This document shows, piece by piece, positions 42,284 to 57,739 of a DNA stretch of 64,000 nucleotides (the stretch's first letter is position 1; each line of letters begins with the position of its first letter). The stretch comes from Melampsora larici-populina 98AG31 (Eukaryota > Basidiomycota > Pucciniomycetes > Pucciniales > Melampsoraceae), in assembly GCF_000204055.1 (NCBI RefSeq), contig NW_006768770.1:1051258-1115257 (forward strand), written 5' to 3'. A program made the position numbers and the translations under genes. The notes under the pieces are model-generated. The model saw nothing but the letters and a program-made list of their open reading frames with translations, was not told the origin of the DNA and made no database searches.

Positions 42284-43133
42284 ACTTCTGAGCAAAGGCA
42301 ATCAAAAAAAACATGTATACAATTCATGAAGTCCTCTCAAAAGCGTAATGCCGTGATCAACTCTGCTTGAGTTAAACACTAGGTCTTGATCCCATGCCTC
42401 ATGTGCGCGTTGGATGGACCGGAAGCTGAATACGAAATATAGCCGTTTTTACGTTTCAAGCATGTTTTTTTAGCTCTGCATCCGGTTTAGAGAAAAGGGC
42501 GCGTTGGAGATGCTCTTAGCAACGGATAGGAATCATTTTTCAGATATATAGCTCCTGACATACATGCAGCTTCTGTGCTTTAAGGAGGACATCTCCATCA
42601 TATAGGAAATGAATCAAAGTAAAGCGTGTTGCTTCAGCAGGTATCAGGCTAAAAAAAGGAAAAAATACCTCGGAGTTGTTCCGGATTTGCGCGATGCTCC
42701 TGTTATTCAGCTGTTTGAACTTTGAATTGAATCGAAGTTCATTGAGTTTGATGCTGTTTGATGATGATGATTGCTGGTTTGACATTGTGTTGTCGAAATG
42801 ACGATAAAATGACGTAACCGATCAGAATGATCGATGGATGATTAAGTACTTAAGTAGATACAGATACCTAAGAAGATTTTCAAAGTTTCAATTGATTTCA
42901 CGTTACAGCTTACCAAATTTCATCATTCACCATCACGGAGCATCACGGTCACCAAGGACCAAGACCACCAAACTCAAAAGTCAGAGTCAATCTTGATTCT
43001 TAGTCAGATCCAGTCAAATTCAAATTCAAGGAAATTAACTGTTTACCATCTCATCTGTTCATTCGACCGTTTCTCTTTCCTTTCTTTCTTTCTCTTGACC
43101 ATTTGAAGATTGTAGTTCAACTTCCTATCAATC
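42284..43133. other. SNF1 upstream region with possible small divergent ORF
   Basis: Contains the SNF1 promoter with pyrimidine-rich tracts before the ATG (43075-43130). On the minus strand an ATG at 42785 opens an 81-codon ORF (to 42540) whose first 39 residues are Ser/Asn/Gln-rich and protein-like (KLNELRFNSKFKQLNNRSIA), in divergent position. It could be the first exon of a small gene, but no downstream exon could be confirmed. Confidence 0.3.
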
Positions 43134-45637
<2,504 letters not shown>

Positions 45638-46552
45638 TCTGATCAAAGATCAGCGGAGTTGTATTGAATCGTTCAGGAGTTTTTTTATCGTTTCATTTTA
45701 TTTTTCAATTCATATGTGATCATCCGCATTGTGTATCTGTTCCTGTTATAACTTACCTTCAAAGAAGGAGATATTTCTATATATCAAATGTGTTGTGTTG
45801 TTATCAGTACAATTGTTTGAAAACGTTTTTTTGTTTTCCGAATCAGTTACAGTAGTCGTAGTTATTAAGGAGTATATGAGCAAGGTTTATCTTTTTTCGT
45901 ATCGGTCTTTCATTTTTTCCCCCTTTTTTTCGGATTATTACTATCTCCCCTCTCAATTCTCATTAACCAAAAAAGCCCTTTTCTTTCATCTTTTTCTATC
46001 TATGTCTTCTTATTACTAGAGAATAGCTTCCTTATGGTTTTTTCTTAGATCGGTTTGTTTTGTTTTTTTCTCTCCTCAAATTAAAGAGATGTGTGTAATA
46101 TATATCTTTAGGTCTTGTATTTTTTGTTCCATTGGTTTGTTTTTGACTTTCTTTCTTTTTTTGTTTTTGTTTTGCAAAGTATTCATATATATCTTAAAGG
46201 GAAATTTATAGATGGCTTTGAGCTCTTGATTGTGTTTGGTAACAAAGAGAGCATCAATATAAGATACTTGTGGTTTTTACATGAAGATGGGTGAGAATTG
46301 TTGGATCAACTTGATAATTAGGATCTTACTTGATAATTACTCTTGCTTTTTTCAACATTTCTTGTATGTACAAGTTTATCATGTCCACTTACTTTGGGTA
46401 TATGATGAGAAGCTGTGAGGAACAGGCTTTTCTTTCTTTGGTCCTTGAGTTCTCAAGTAATCATTATTTTGAGAAGACAGAAGTTAGTGCTTAAGACTTG
46501 ACCATAATTCTTCAGTTCTTCAGTTTTTTCTGCAACAGGTCATATCTTGAAG
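45638..46552. other. SNF1 3' flank, no gene
   Basis: Very T-rich sequence with TATATATC stretches; probably the SNF1 3' untranslated region and spacer. Confidence 0.4.
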
Positions 46553-46554
46553 TA

Positions 46555-46826
46555 CAGCCCTTTGCATAATTGATGACTTTGAAGAAAAAAAAACCTTGAG
46601 TTTTCAAATAAAGAACCTTGAGTTTTGTCAAAAAGCTGCTGAGTTTTTCAAAAAGTCAGTGAGTTTTTTTTGCAAACCTGGCTCAGTAAGTCTAAAAGAG
46701 AAAGAGCTCACTCAGTTTTTGAAAAACTCAATGAGTTTTTGAAAAAAACTGAAAAAAACTCGCAGGTTTTTTTGAAAACTCAAGTGTTTTCTCTTTTTCC
46801 AAAGTCATCAATTCTGCAAAGGGCTG
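46555..46826. mobile_element. 272-bp foldback MITE, TA-flanked
   Basis: Left end CAGCCCTTTGCATAATTGAT and right end its near-perfect complement (about 27 of 28 bases), flanked by TA. The interior is itself a set of repeats of TTGAGTTTTTCAAAAA-like motifs in both orientations, so most of the element can fold on itself. Tc1/mariner-like by ends and target; no coding sequence. Confidence 0.75.
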
Positions 46827-46829
46827 TAC

Positions 46830-49800
46830 ATGGTTAATGTATCAATTAGTTCAACTTACAAAACCTTGGAGAATTGAGATCCAAGACCTCTTTGCTTGAT
46901 TTGCTCATCACAAACCTTGTAAGTTCATTCATCATGTGTTGGTAATAAAAAACTGATCAGAAACAATTATAATATGAGGGTGATCAAACAAATATGGGAA
47001 GCCATCTTTTCCAAGAGTTTCCTGGTTTCCCTGTGGATATTGAATCTAACCAGTTTTAGTTTCAAACTGGTAAAATCTACCTTCTGAAAGGTTGGAATCC
47101 AGAATTTAGGAAGGTGTAGAAATCACAAAATTCATCCTCTTGACTTATTCCATTGACATATAACATAGTCAACAGGTTTTTTTGCCTGATCCCACATGAA
47201 AAATGATGGTTTAAGTAAACTCAAAACAAAAAAATTTGATTTGAAATAGGGATTAGCAGAGTTCTGAACCTGAATTTTAAGTAGGCCAGGGTTTGAGCTA
47301 ATCACAATGTATTGTTTGAAAGCTTTGGTTTCTATATTCAATTTCAGCTTCACCTTGAGTTCCTTTCTCATTCAGAGATCCAAAATGTTTTTGTTATGAT
47401 CCCAGAGATGTTAGGATACATGACAGAGGAGACACTCACAGGTACTCTAGATCAGAGCTTTTACTATATTTCACTTTTCCCTCATGCTACAATGATCTTA
47501 TCAAGTAGCTCAGCATCCTATTGCTCTGTGTCCCACAACACAGCCTCCAAAGAAGGTCATAATAATTGGTGTCATATCTTCACACTAAGGTCATTTGGTT
47601 TTTGGTTTTCTTTTGGATGATTCAAGACTTATCTTGCACACACTTAACCTGGCAGTCACTATATCTGTCAGTTGAATTTGATGACTGTTCTCAATTAAAT
47701 TCCTCACTACTTGAGGGCAATGGTGGTACAGACAATTGATGTTTTGGGTTCCGAAAAAAATGCACCCATATTATCTGCCCTGAGGCTGTATGTTTCTAAA
47801 GTGTCTGTGGATTCCAACTTGCCCCAAGGGGGCTCTGGTGCTCTTATACATGTGATCATCAAGATTTTTGACATGAAAGATCAGCACCATTTAATTGTAT
47901 TGCAAGGGTGGCACAATACTCACAAGTCCTTTTTGGGGTTTTTGCAATGCCAATATGATGATGGAAACTTTATTGAGGCCACAACAAAGCCAAAATGACA
48001 TGCAGACTATTCCATTGTCCCTTGCAAGTTGCAGGGGTAGAACATTCAGTGAAACATTTGCCTGGTACAGTGGGCTTGCTGTTAATCTAGGACAAGAGCT
48101 GTTCAAAACAAAACTCCAAAGAGCCAACACTGTGCCTGGATTAGAAAATGAACCAATGTCATGACTCTTGGTCCCCCAGGTTTTCAAACTGGTGAGAAAA
48201 ACATCTGGTCCTCCCTAGCTTTTGGGAGAAGAGTACACATCTGTATGGCATACTTTACTGAGAGTAAGTGTTGAAATGGTGTGTGTGGTCTTCATGTGCA
48301 GTACACCCAAGTGAAGATAGCAGCTAATTGACCTCTAAGAAGAGGATTTGGGAATGGAAATGGAATTTTAAGGGTAATAAGAAGCTATTATGCTCAAACC
48401 TTGTGAGAATTTGAGCGGCAGGCTTTACACTTTTGTAAACCAAAGATCCTGAGGCTACCCTAGACTCTGTGTTACAGATGAAGCTTTGCAGATTTAAGGT
48501 TTGTTTCTACAGACAATGATGGCCATGGGCTTAAAGAAATCAGTAACTTGGGTGTCAAGCAATACAAACAATGATGGTCAAGAATAGTCTTTAACAAGCT
48601 ACACAACTAATCACATGCTCAAAGCTCCTCTCAATATGAGTCAAGCAACATGTGGTTCTGTGTTGTAGTTGTACTAAAAGAGGGGGGATGCTTCAAGGCA
48701 AGAAGGGGGGTTTATATATTCACAGGCCAAGCATCAAATTGTGGTTGGCACATGAGGCTTGTCTAATTACACAATGACTTCTGCTTGATGCTTGGGATAG
48801 GTTTTTCATGTATTTGGTAAATCATTTACATGTTTTTAAGTGGCTCTCATCACTGAGCCTCAAGTTGAGGTGTAGCTTGTCAGCCTGAGACTTAAAACAG
48901 GTGGCTTTTAAGAGAATCATAGCTGAATACTTGCATGCTTGATGCTTCTTGTTGGCTTTGTTACAGTGAGTTTACTGAGGTAAATTCAAGCCTTTATAAC
49001 AGGAGCTGGCGACTCCATGTTGTCTTAGGTGCGGAATGGCTACCGCTGCCTGGTACTCGCTGAAAGGTCTGTTCCAATCAGGGTCTTCTGAGGTAGGTGC
49101 AAGGGTACTCCTGTCTCAGGTTTACGAGTCAATTGTAATAGTCTAGTTTCTACGCATTGTTAAAGAGACATCTTTATCAATGATGATCTTCGAAACATCT
49201 TGGACGAAGAAAGTTGATCCAAATATCTAGTTTCTACATTATTGATAAAGTGATCTCTTCATCAATAATGATCTGGGAAACATCTTAGACAATAAAAGGT
49301 TATTTTGATATTAAGAACACTGAGTCTTATTCCAATAATGTACTGCTTGAGAAAGAAATAAACGATAACAATACTAAATTTTAAAAGTCAGATAAGAAAG
49401 ATAATATCAAAGAGTTGAGATAATCTAAATTATAAGTAATCACTGGTTTTAGTATAAGTCATAGAGTTTAATTTCTCAAAGATAAGTTTGTTGGTTCGTA
49501 AAAAGATGATTCTCTTCTTTTTGGATGAATGGAATCCTTGTTTATATATTTGAGTGAGTCATTTGTTCTGAGCTAGACTGTCAGGGTTTTCCTGGATGCT
49601 GTCATCAGGTTTCTCATCTGGTACACTGAAACCAGTATCAGATGCTCCCTGTGTTAGATCACTAACACTCCTTGGAAATAGGGTCTTGGATCCTTTGAGC
49701 TTGGTTGCCATTGACTAGTGGATACTTTTACACTGGATCTGCTGTTCTGACAATGGGAGTATTGTAGAATACTCCTCATGGCTGACATAGCTTATGGCTT

Positions 49801-50320
49801 CTGAAACAGAACACACAAGATGAGGAAAGAACTATGGCTTGGAGAGTGTGATGATGGTGCAATTGAATGACCTATATCATGGGGATTAATTGTTGGAAGA
49901 TCTCAAAAAATCTAGTATGTTGATGGTCAGAAGAAAAGATGAAATTAGTTGATGAACAATATCCTCCAAAACATTGATCTTTTCATTTTTTGATCTTTGT
50001 TCTCTATAAGCAGTTTTTCTTGACTGAAGATAATGACATTGGTTGAGGTTTTCTATTTGTTGAGTTTTTGTATGTACTTTTCTTTGTGTGTGATTTTTGT
50101 TCTTCATTTTCTTTCCAGTTCCAGACCAGTTTCCAAATGATATGTGGATTGGGTCACTGCATTGTAGATGGCAGAGGTTGACCAGCTGGCTCACTCCACC
50201 GGACCAATGGTGTTTGCCACCCCCATTTGTGAAATTTGGTTGGCATCAGATTGGGGCCAACCTGTGGTGCATGTCACATTGCTGTGGCGGCGGGTGACAT
50301 CCATGTTTGACCTGCAGTGT
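46830..50320. other. Gene-poor repeat-like region
   Basis: 3.5 kb without a supported gene. A diverged tandem duplication of about 90 bp lies at 49140-49320 (CTAGTTTCTAC...GAAACATCTT units). Open frames at 47312-47620 and 47711-47998 look weakly protein-like but match nothing I recognise; they may be old transposon coding debris. Confidence 0.35.
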
Positions 50321-50406
50321 GGCCTTATGGTCTAGTAGTATGATTCTCCCTTTGGGTCGTGTGCCTCATGTGGGAGAGGTCTTGGGTTCAATTCCCAATG
50401 AGGCCC
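50321..50406 (+). tRNA. tRNA-Pro (anticodon TGG) with 14-nt intron
   Basis: The acceptor stem GGCCTTA pairs with TGAGGCC (one G-T pair), discriminator C. The A box TGGTCTAGTAG and B box GGTTCAATTCC match RNA polymerase III promoter elements. The anticodon stem CTCCC/GGGAG encloses the loop TT-TGG-G, a 14-nt intron (TCGTGTGCCTCATG) after position 37, then T. The T arm TTGGG/CCCAA is intact, and a TTTTT terminator follows at 50408. Without the intron the tRNA is 72 nt. Confidence 0.8.
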
Positions 50407-53400
50407 CTTTTTGCCTCTTGTAAAGCAATTGTTTGTTTCCTCCAGATTGATTTCACACAGAAGAGTTATGAACAGATTAGCTTGGATAATATTGACTGTT
50501 AAGAAGTGCTTTGATATTTTGAATAGAAACATCTGGGCAGCCTGTGGTTTTGCATTGAAGCCAAGGATTCTAACTGTGTGACAACCAGAATGATAGATAA
50601 AGATGCCAAACTTACATATCTACAGTGGTAAGCTGAATGTGATCAATGAGAAAACAAAAGATCAAAGAATGGTTTCTCTGAGGTCAAACAAATATGTACT
50701 TGATATGGTTAAAAATGGGTCATGATGTAAAAGTTAACACTTTTGATCACAGTGAATCCATACTTTCATGTGCTTGTATACATTGAAGACATTTTTTGAT
50801 TAACCTAACATGATGATACTCACATTTTCATAGAGATATGAAAGCTGTATGATTGCTCACCTTGATGGAATTTTCCCTTGAGCTGGTCTTGCCTCAATGT
50901 GTTGCATCATTTACTTGGTGAAATACTATACTTCTCACAGGACCACTGGCTTTGCAGTCTTTGTCCCACTTTCCCTTCTGTGATGGGCTTTCAGTTCTTC
51001 TCTTTGAGGAGACATGTTTCTTGGATATTGAGACAGTTGCTATGGCTTCTCCAAAATGAAGATGTATGTGGTTACTGAATTCTACTCTACAAATCCAAAT
51101 GTCATATTTTGAAAGTTGATTCTGCATTGTGAGGTTACTTGGCTGCAAGGTTCTACATCCTTTTATTATGGTATTAGTGCCATCTGGCTACAGCATCATC
51201 ATATACAGTGTTGGGGCCACTAACCAAGACCACCTGTATACACAATGTAAAATGTGTTTGTATATCTTCCAACTGATACTTGGATTCATCAGATTCCAAT
51301 GCACCAAACTTTTTCATGGTTTTGAGTGGCCATATTGGCATGAAGCTTTGAAATCACTGCCCACACAACCACTGGGTTCCAAAATGTCCAAGTCTAAGAA
51401 AGCATCTGTGGAAGAATATTTCCAGAAAGTAGGTAGTGCCAACCCAGAAATTGACCCTCTTGCGATTTCTCAAGTGGTTGGCTGTTTCTGCTGTTTGATT
51501 ACATGAAGGATAAATCATTGTTGTATTTTCTCATTGGCAACAAATCTATTTAGGCTCTCAAGCAGACAATACACTTTGCTAAATTCTTGTTTGTTTATGC
51601 TTTTCCATTTGTGCTCATCAAGCTGGAATGCTCTTTGCATCAGATACACTGTTGCCCAGATTGTCCAAGAAGAAATGATTGATCTACAACAATCAGTCAC
51701 AAAGGCAATTTAGCCTCACTAACTGACTTTGTCTATGTGCAGTGTGGTACATATATGCTCTTTCATCTGCATGTATTCAATTGTCAAATTTCTGGCTAGC
51801 TCCAGGTCAGAGATGCTTGCATTGGACCTGAAAGGGTTTGTGAACCATACCAATTGTAACACCATCTATGCAGAGGATGTTAAGTTAGTGGCTCAGGAGA
51901 CAAGTTAGGTCTTGATGTCATTTTAGTCTTACAGTATAATGCACTCATTGAGCATATCTGTTCTGTTTGGCTTTGGTCTTGTCAATATCAGGGATGATTT
52001 AGAGATGTCCCCAAAAGATATAGAGAGGTATCAAACACTGAGAAAGGAATTAATGCAAAAACTGCTTTAAAGCCACCTGCTACTTACACTCAAGCTAAGC
52101 CAAGACTGGCCCTTGGCTGTGAAGGATGAGATCCAAGCAGGCTCAGTCTCACTGACTATGTGTAGTATTTCATCTTCTTTGACCTCAAATTGGTGATTGA
52201 TTTGTTGAAACTTCCAATCAATGAGAAGTGAGCGGTAATTTTAGTATAAGGTTAGACAAGAATTACATTAGGAAATTATACCAAGAGAAGAAAAGATTCA
52301 GAAATATTAGATGAAAAAAGGGAAATTTTATCAATCACCACAATGAGAAAATCAACAATTAAAAAGTATACTCATATCTTTCAAGCAGTCAGATGTACTT
52401 CTCTTTCCCCATCTTTGGAAAGAGAAGTATGTAAATTTTCACTTTTTACTAAGAATATGATGTTACCTTGTTATTTTACCTTGTTATTTGTTTTGCACTT
52501 TATCAATACTAGTTCTTTCTCTCTTTTAGTTCCAAAAGATCAGTTATTGAAGCTAGATAACTAAACTGATCTCTCAATTCAGTGGCACATATAAGGTGCT
52601 TGTTTAATCTTTAATTTTATTGCATGCTTCCTAATCTTGTTATTTCTTATCTTAGGTCAGATGCTTTTCTTGTGGAAAAGGTTGTGGTTGAGAGTCTTAT
52701 CTGTGCTATTACACATATAATCAGGTTTGACTGCCACATTTCAAAACTGGTGATAAACATCTATAAGCTCAAATCATCATTTGGTATTGTTAACAGTTGA
52801 AGATGATTGCAATACACAAGCTCTCCATTGCTGGAAATTTTACTGGAATTCTACAATACCTCTTGAAACATGGCCTCAAAACATCAAATGCAATTGAAAT
52901 TTGCTCCAGTCCTGAGGCTACCACATGTCTTTGTTTGTCCATCACAAAGAATCACATTGCATGACAATTTACAGTCACAAAGATTAAAGACATAAAATCA
53001 ATGGAGTGTACAACATATCTTTCTTTACTTGACCTAGTCCTAAATAATTGCGCTGATCAGCACCCTCATGACTGAGTTTGGTAGACTCTTTGATCAGTCT
53101 ACCTTTGAAACCCTCCTCATTTGGAGTGACTACCCTTACCCAAATTTCAATGTAGTATGTTTGGGACATTGGCAAAGTCATGCCTCTGGGGTTAGTTCTT
53201 GTGAACCAAACCATTTTGCAACCTGCTAATTGCTGGTGGGTTGGTGGGCAGAAGTCAATTTTATACACATTTCAGTTCTGATTTGTCCAGATCTCATCTC
53301 TGGATTTAACTCAGTCTGTCCAATTTCTGTCACCTTCAGGGGGAAATGGTGTTGGACTAGATGGATAAATTTATGTTACCAATCAGTGATCTCTCATTGT

Positions 53401-54780
53401 TGCTTAGTGTGTTTGTCTTTTGTTATGGTTATTTGCTTATCTCTCTATCTGTTATTCTCTTTTGTCCATATGATATCTTGCTATGTTACTACTTTTTTTT
53501 GTGTGGGACACCTTGAACTCTTAGCCTTTGATTCTTTTTCTATGTATGAGAAGCTACCTATGAGCCTCAAGGGTTTGAACCTCATCTGTTCAAGCTGGCA
53601 TCTTTTGACATGAATAACTCATAGGTATTTTTCCAGCTTGCAATGTTTTCCCTCTTTATCTTTGCATGTCCTTGGCATGGAAACATTCACAAACATGAAA
53701 GTCTTCTTGCCCTTGGCCATTAGTCATCAAGAAAGTCCAGTTCAAGATGCAGCCTGGGATATGATCATGGGCAAATAAAACACGGCTCAAGCGAAGTGGC
53801 CGAAGAGCAAGACTCGGCTGTATGACAGTTGGTATTGCTGATGCTTTAGAGCACTCAACCAAGGGGGCGACAGAGGGCAACAGAGCAGGATGCTTGAGTA
53901 GTGTTTTAAATGTTAGATTTTCATTGACAGCCACTGGGAGGAGTTAGACAAACATAACTAAAATGAGTATCAAGAGGATAACAAGTTCAGAACGACTCGC
54001 ACTTCTGGCCACTTTCACAGTGCAGACTAACATGTACCCAACGAGTGAGTCTAAGTAGCAACACAGGACAACCGATTTCCCAAAAGAAACGGTGGTGAAA
54101 AGAGAGCCCAAGGTCATCGAGCTTGTTAAAGACCAAGGTCAGAAACAAGATGTTCTCGCTTAGGTGAGGCACGTAGTCTTCATATCATCAACACTTGTTA
54201 ACACTGTGGCTCGATTGAGCTAGTGAGACAAACAAACGGGTATCTACTGTAAATAGATCCTGAAGAGCTGAGATCAAGAAAGGAAATGGTAGAGGTAGGT
54301 AATGAGTAAGACGATAGATGGAAGACGGAAGTACGGTATAGGGAGATGTGGCTCACTTTGGTCTTGAGGAGAAAAGCAATGTGGCAGGAATGCGCGGAAT
54401 ATATACCATTTGAGACGCGGGCCGGCTTGTGGGTGAGTATTTTGCTGTATTTCGGCTGCGTGAGCGTCGCGATGAGGTATGCGAATATGGAGGGTTCAAA
54501 AATGGCATTTGGGAGGTTCATGTTTAGGGCTTTTACCAAAGAACTTGGCATTGCATGGAATGTGCGAACACTGTTGTGAAGTGACTTGCACCAAAATCAT
54601 AAATTTCTTTCTTCGCATTGGAGTTTCCATCTTATTGAGGTTGAGTTGCGATGTCTCCTGAGAAAGGTATCGATAGCTTGAAAGTTTGACCACAATCTGG
54701 ATTTGTGGTTTGGCTTAAAGTTACTTAAATTTGATCAGCAGCTGCAACATTTCATTCAACTCCTCCTTCACTTTGGTCAT
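50407..54780. other. Gene-poor region
   Basis: 4.4 kb with no gene I can support. Several open frames of 60-125 codons occur on both strands (for example plus 51129-51506 and minus 53656-53934) without recognisable domains or splice context. The last kilobase (53.7-54.6 kb) has a more gene-like base composition, and the promoter of the pseudouridine synthase should lie just before 54781. Confidence 0.35.
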
Positions 54781-56166
54781 ATGGCGTCCATCGTATTTCC
54801 TCCCTTTCGATCGACGTGCCGTTGGTTCTCGGTCAAAACTGCAGCCCGAGCTGTTGTGCCCGCAAAATCTATACCTCCTGTTGACCTACAGGACACTGCA
54901 TCCAAACCACCCAGTCCAACAGCAAGCTCGAGGCTTCCTCGGTCAGTACGTATTCAAGGCACTGTCTCGTAATTTCTACGTTGTCTTAATGAATGACATT
55001 TGTGTTATTTTGTTCTCAGCAAATCAAACGGGCGAAGATCGCAGAGGAGAAATTAGTTCATCATTTGAAAGCGAAAGAAGAATTAGAAAACCGACTACGA
55101 GCTAGTTTTCGTCCACCTGAAATTCTATACGACGATGAGAAAGTCTTGGTGATCAACAAGCCGGCTGGTTGCGCCTTGCAAGCTGAAGAAGGATCAGAGG
55201 CTTTCATTCGATGGAATTTGATCCACGATCGTGCGTCAATCATTTACCATTTCGTTATTTTCCAAAGTGCTTAGGTTCTAACAGTTGATGATGTTGGTTT
55301 GCATTAGATTTCACAAACATCTATGGAAAGCTCTACCTAGTTCAGCGTCTTGACAAGTCAACCTCAGGTCCTTTGATACTTGCTCGATCATCATCAGTAG
55401 CTCGAACGATTGGTACTCAATTCAAACAGTCTACTATTAAAAAGCGATACCTCGCGCTCGTCCAATTCCTTCCCACGAAGAGAGGTCCAATCCAGGAGGC
55501 AACTACTCAAGGGAAAGTGCTTTGTAGGATGCGTAATCGGAGTGATAAGATGGTAATCGCAGAAGGTAAGCCAATCAACATGGAATTATGAAGAATGAAT
55601 TAATTCAGTCGAAAGTCTGATGTCCATCTCCCTTTTTATAGCGAATCGTACGGGACCTGATTGCAAACGCGCAGAGACTGATTGGAAGCTGGTTACCGCC
55701 ACAGTTGAGCTGATTTTTACCCTAATCATTTCGAGCTCTACAATAGCTGAAGGCTATTGTCATAGTCAACCCATGCCATTGTCTCTTTGCTACCAACCAC
55801 CGGACGAAAACATCAGTTACGACTAGTTTGTTCGAGATTTCTATCAGCACCAATTGTTGGTGACTTTAAGTACGACTTCAGATACTTGAGCGATAAATCT
55901 CAGAAATGTATTGAAGACTTTTTGAAAAGAGAAAGTGATAGTAGGATCATGTTGCACTCTTCACAAATTGAATTCAAAGTATGTTTTTCGCTTTTTTATT
56001 TCTCATGTTCTTTTTAGTTCTAACTGTTTCGTAAATTCATCTTGATTAGCTTTATCGAAAGGAAGAACCCAAGCAGATCACTATCAAAGTTCGAGCTCCG
56101 TTTCCTGAAGATTTTAGAATCCTGTGTGACCAACTCGATCTTGCAACAGAAGATTTGCGCCATTAG
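54781..56166 (+). CDS. RluA-family pseudouridine synthase, probably mitochondrial
   Basis: Six exons: 54781-54945, 55020-55230, 55308-55565, 55642-55703, 55766-55978, 56050-56166; 341 aa, in frame. The N-terminus is rich in Arg/Ser/Ala without acids for about 30 residues, as in a mitochondrial presequence. Catalytic features: EILYDDEKVLVINKPAG (about 89-105), the signature QRLDKSTSG with catalytic Asp141, KRYLALV, and LLPTTGRKHQLR followed by the APIVGDFKYDF strand. RluA/RPUSD-type enzymes isomerise uridine to pseudouridine in rRNA or tRNA; human RPUSD4/RPUSD3 and yeast Pus5 act on mitochondrial RNA. Exon 4 (62 nt) has a weaker donor (gttgag), but the join is the only one that gives the conserved strand before TTGRKHQLR. 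Confidence 0.85.
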
Positions 56167-56961
56167 ACAGTCATGAACCCTTCCTAGGGACTTTCACGCA
56201 TGACTGTTCCGACATGCAGCATGTGTTGATGCATGTAATAGTGTATCTATACCATGGGAAAGAGATCTAATGTCGAACCAAAACCAAGGCTTTCCTTCAC
56301 TAAATATGAACAAGATACGTTTTGATGGAGTTTTATCTTACTGATCAATCCACTCCAGGAAAGAGTGAGTTGACCTGGAGCCCAAAATCTTCACTTGATG
56401 TTGTCTGATGTGGAATACAGTATGAGAGCTGCTGGACCATTTATAAAGCCACTTTTGACTGATTCCCTTTCAGTTTCCTTCACCATATAGTATGACTACT
56501 TTGAACAAGTCCCCACTTGAGAGAATTAAACACAGAGCTACTAAAATAATTTATAAGCCATCCAACCAAAGATTGTGATCATTCATATCTCAAAAAAAGT
56601 GCAGTGATTCAAATATTCCATTGATCTGAAGCCTTTGGCCAACCATGTCTTTTGGGAAGAAGTCAGTAAAAAACAAGAAATTTTAAAGGGGTTCAAGAGA
56701 TGGAAATGAAGGAATGTTGAATTGGAAAACCTTAGACAGGTGACCTTGGGGGCTGGGAGTTTTGGTAAGGGGTTGGAGATGCATCTTGTAGTGGAGACAG
56801 CAGAGTGCATCTGCTTCTCACATTTTTTGTCAACATGATTTTTGGCAAAATTGGCTTCATTGTGGCCAAGAAGCTGGTCCACCCTGTTCTAGCTATAAAT
56901 TGATGCTTTGAAATGAAAGTGTGTGTTGTTGCCAGTGACCAATCTCAACTTGCAACATTTA
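56167..56961. other. Spacer after the pseudouridine synthase
   Basis: 3' flank and intergenic DNA. A minus-strand frame at 56583-56882 has no domain or splice support. Confidence 0.35.
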
Positions 56962-57115
56962 GGGTACTGAAAGTAAGTATGCACACGTACATACTCGCTG
57001 CATACTTTTTTTTGGCGGGGAGACCGAGGCCAAAGGTATATTTTTTTCTTTTTCCCCGCCCAAAAAAAGTATGCACACGAAAGTATGTACGTGTGCATAC
57101 TTACTTTGAGTCCCC
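56962..57115. mobile_element. Complete 154-bp TA-flanked palindromic MITE
   Basis: The terminal inverted repeat GGGTACTGAAAGTAAGTATG continues as CACACGTACATAC and is mirrored at the right end as CTTTGAGTCCCC; TA lies on both sides. An inner hairpin (ggcgggg/ccccgcc) surrounds AGGTATATTTTTTTC. Same family as 9643-9774. Confidence 0.75.
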
Positions 57116-57274
57116 TAATTATTTGTTGATAGTAATAGCATCAGAATATTTAAAGGCCCCAACATCACTGCCAATAATTTGGATAACAATTTCCAGCGGG
57201 AAGTTGAGGCCATATGCTATTTGATAGCATTGGATTGAATTTGAGGCAAGATTGAGAAAGTCTTAGAACACGGT

Positions 57275-57535
57275 CTAAGTTGGGGGAAACAAACAGGTTC
57301 AGAGCCTAATCTTGGGTCTAACAAAGATAATGACTGGGAAGTCTTCTTTTCATAGATAAGGAAAGTAAGTACCTAAGTTGGGGGAAACAAACAGGTTCAG
57401 AGCCTAATCTTGGGTCTAACAAAGATAATGACTGGGAAGTCTTCTTTTCATAGATAAGGAAAGTAAGTACCTAAGTTGGGGGAAACAAACAGGTTCAGAG
57501 CCTAATCTTGGGTCTAACAAAGATGATGACTGGGA
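57275..57535. repeat. 98-bp tandem repeat, about 2.7 copies
   Basis: Units start at 57275, 57373 and 57471 with CTAAGTTGGGGGAAACAAAC and end with GGAAAGTAAGTAC. The third copy breaks off after ATGACTGGGA. The units are almost identical, so the expansion is recent. Confidence 0.9.
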
Positions 57536-57739
57536 CTAGAATAAGATAACATAAATCAGAAGAGGTCACAAAGATCAAGAAAAAGAATAAAGAAATGAGT
57601 TCACTTACAGTCTTCTTTTCATAGATGAGGAAAAGAAGACTGATGAAGGTTGTTGTATATATATGTAAGAAGATTGGGGTGATTCTGCTATAAGCATAAT
57701 CTAGACTTGTATGCTTGTGTTGATTGAACCTCAACAAAG

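Noticed and set aside
42540..42785. Small minus-strand gene divergent from SNF1
   Set aside because: The first 39 residues look protein-like, but the rest runs into intron-like sequence and no second exon could be confirmed; mentioned only as a possibility.
54198..54579. Opposed ORFs near 54.2-54.6 kb, one recalling a small mitochondrial complex I subunit
   Set aside because: Resemblance is limited to a short hydrophobic part, no exon chain completes the protein on either strand.
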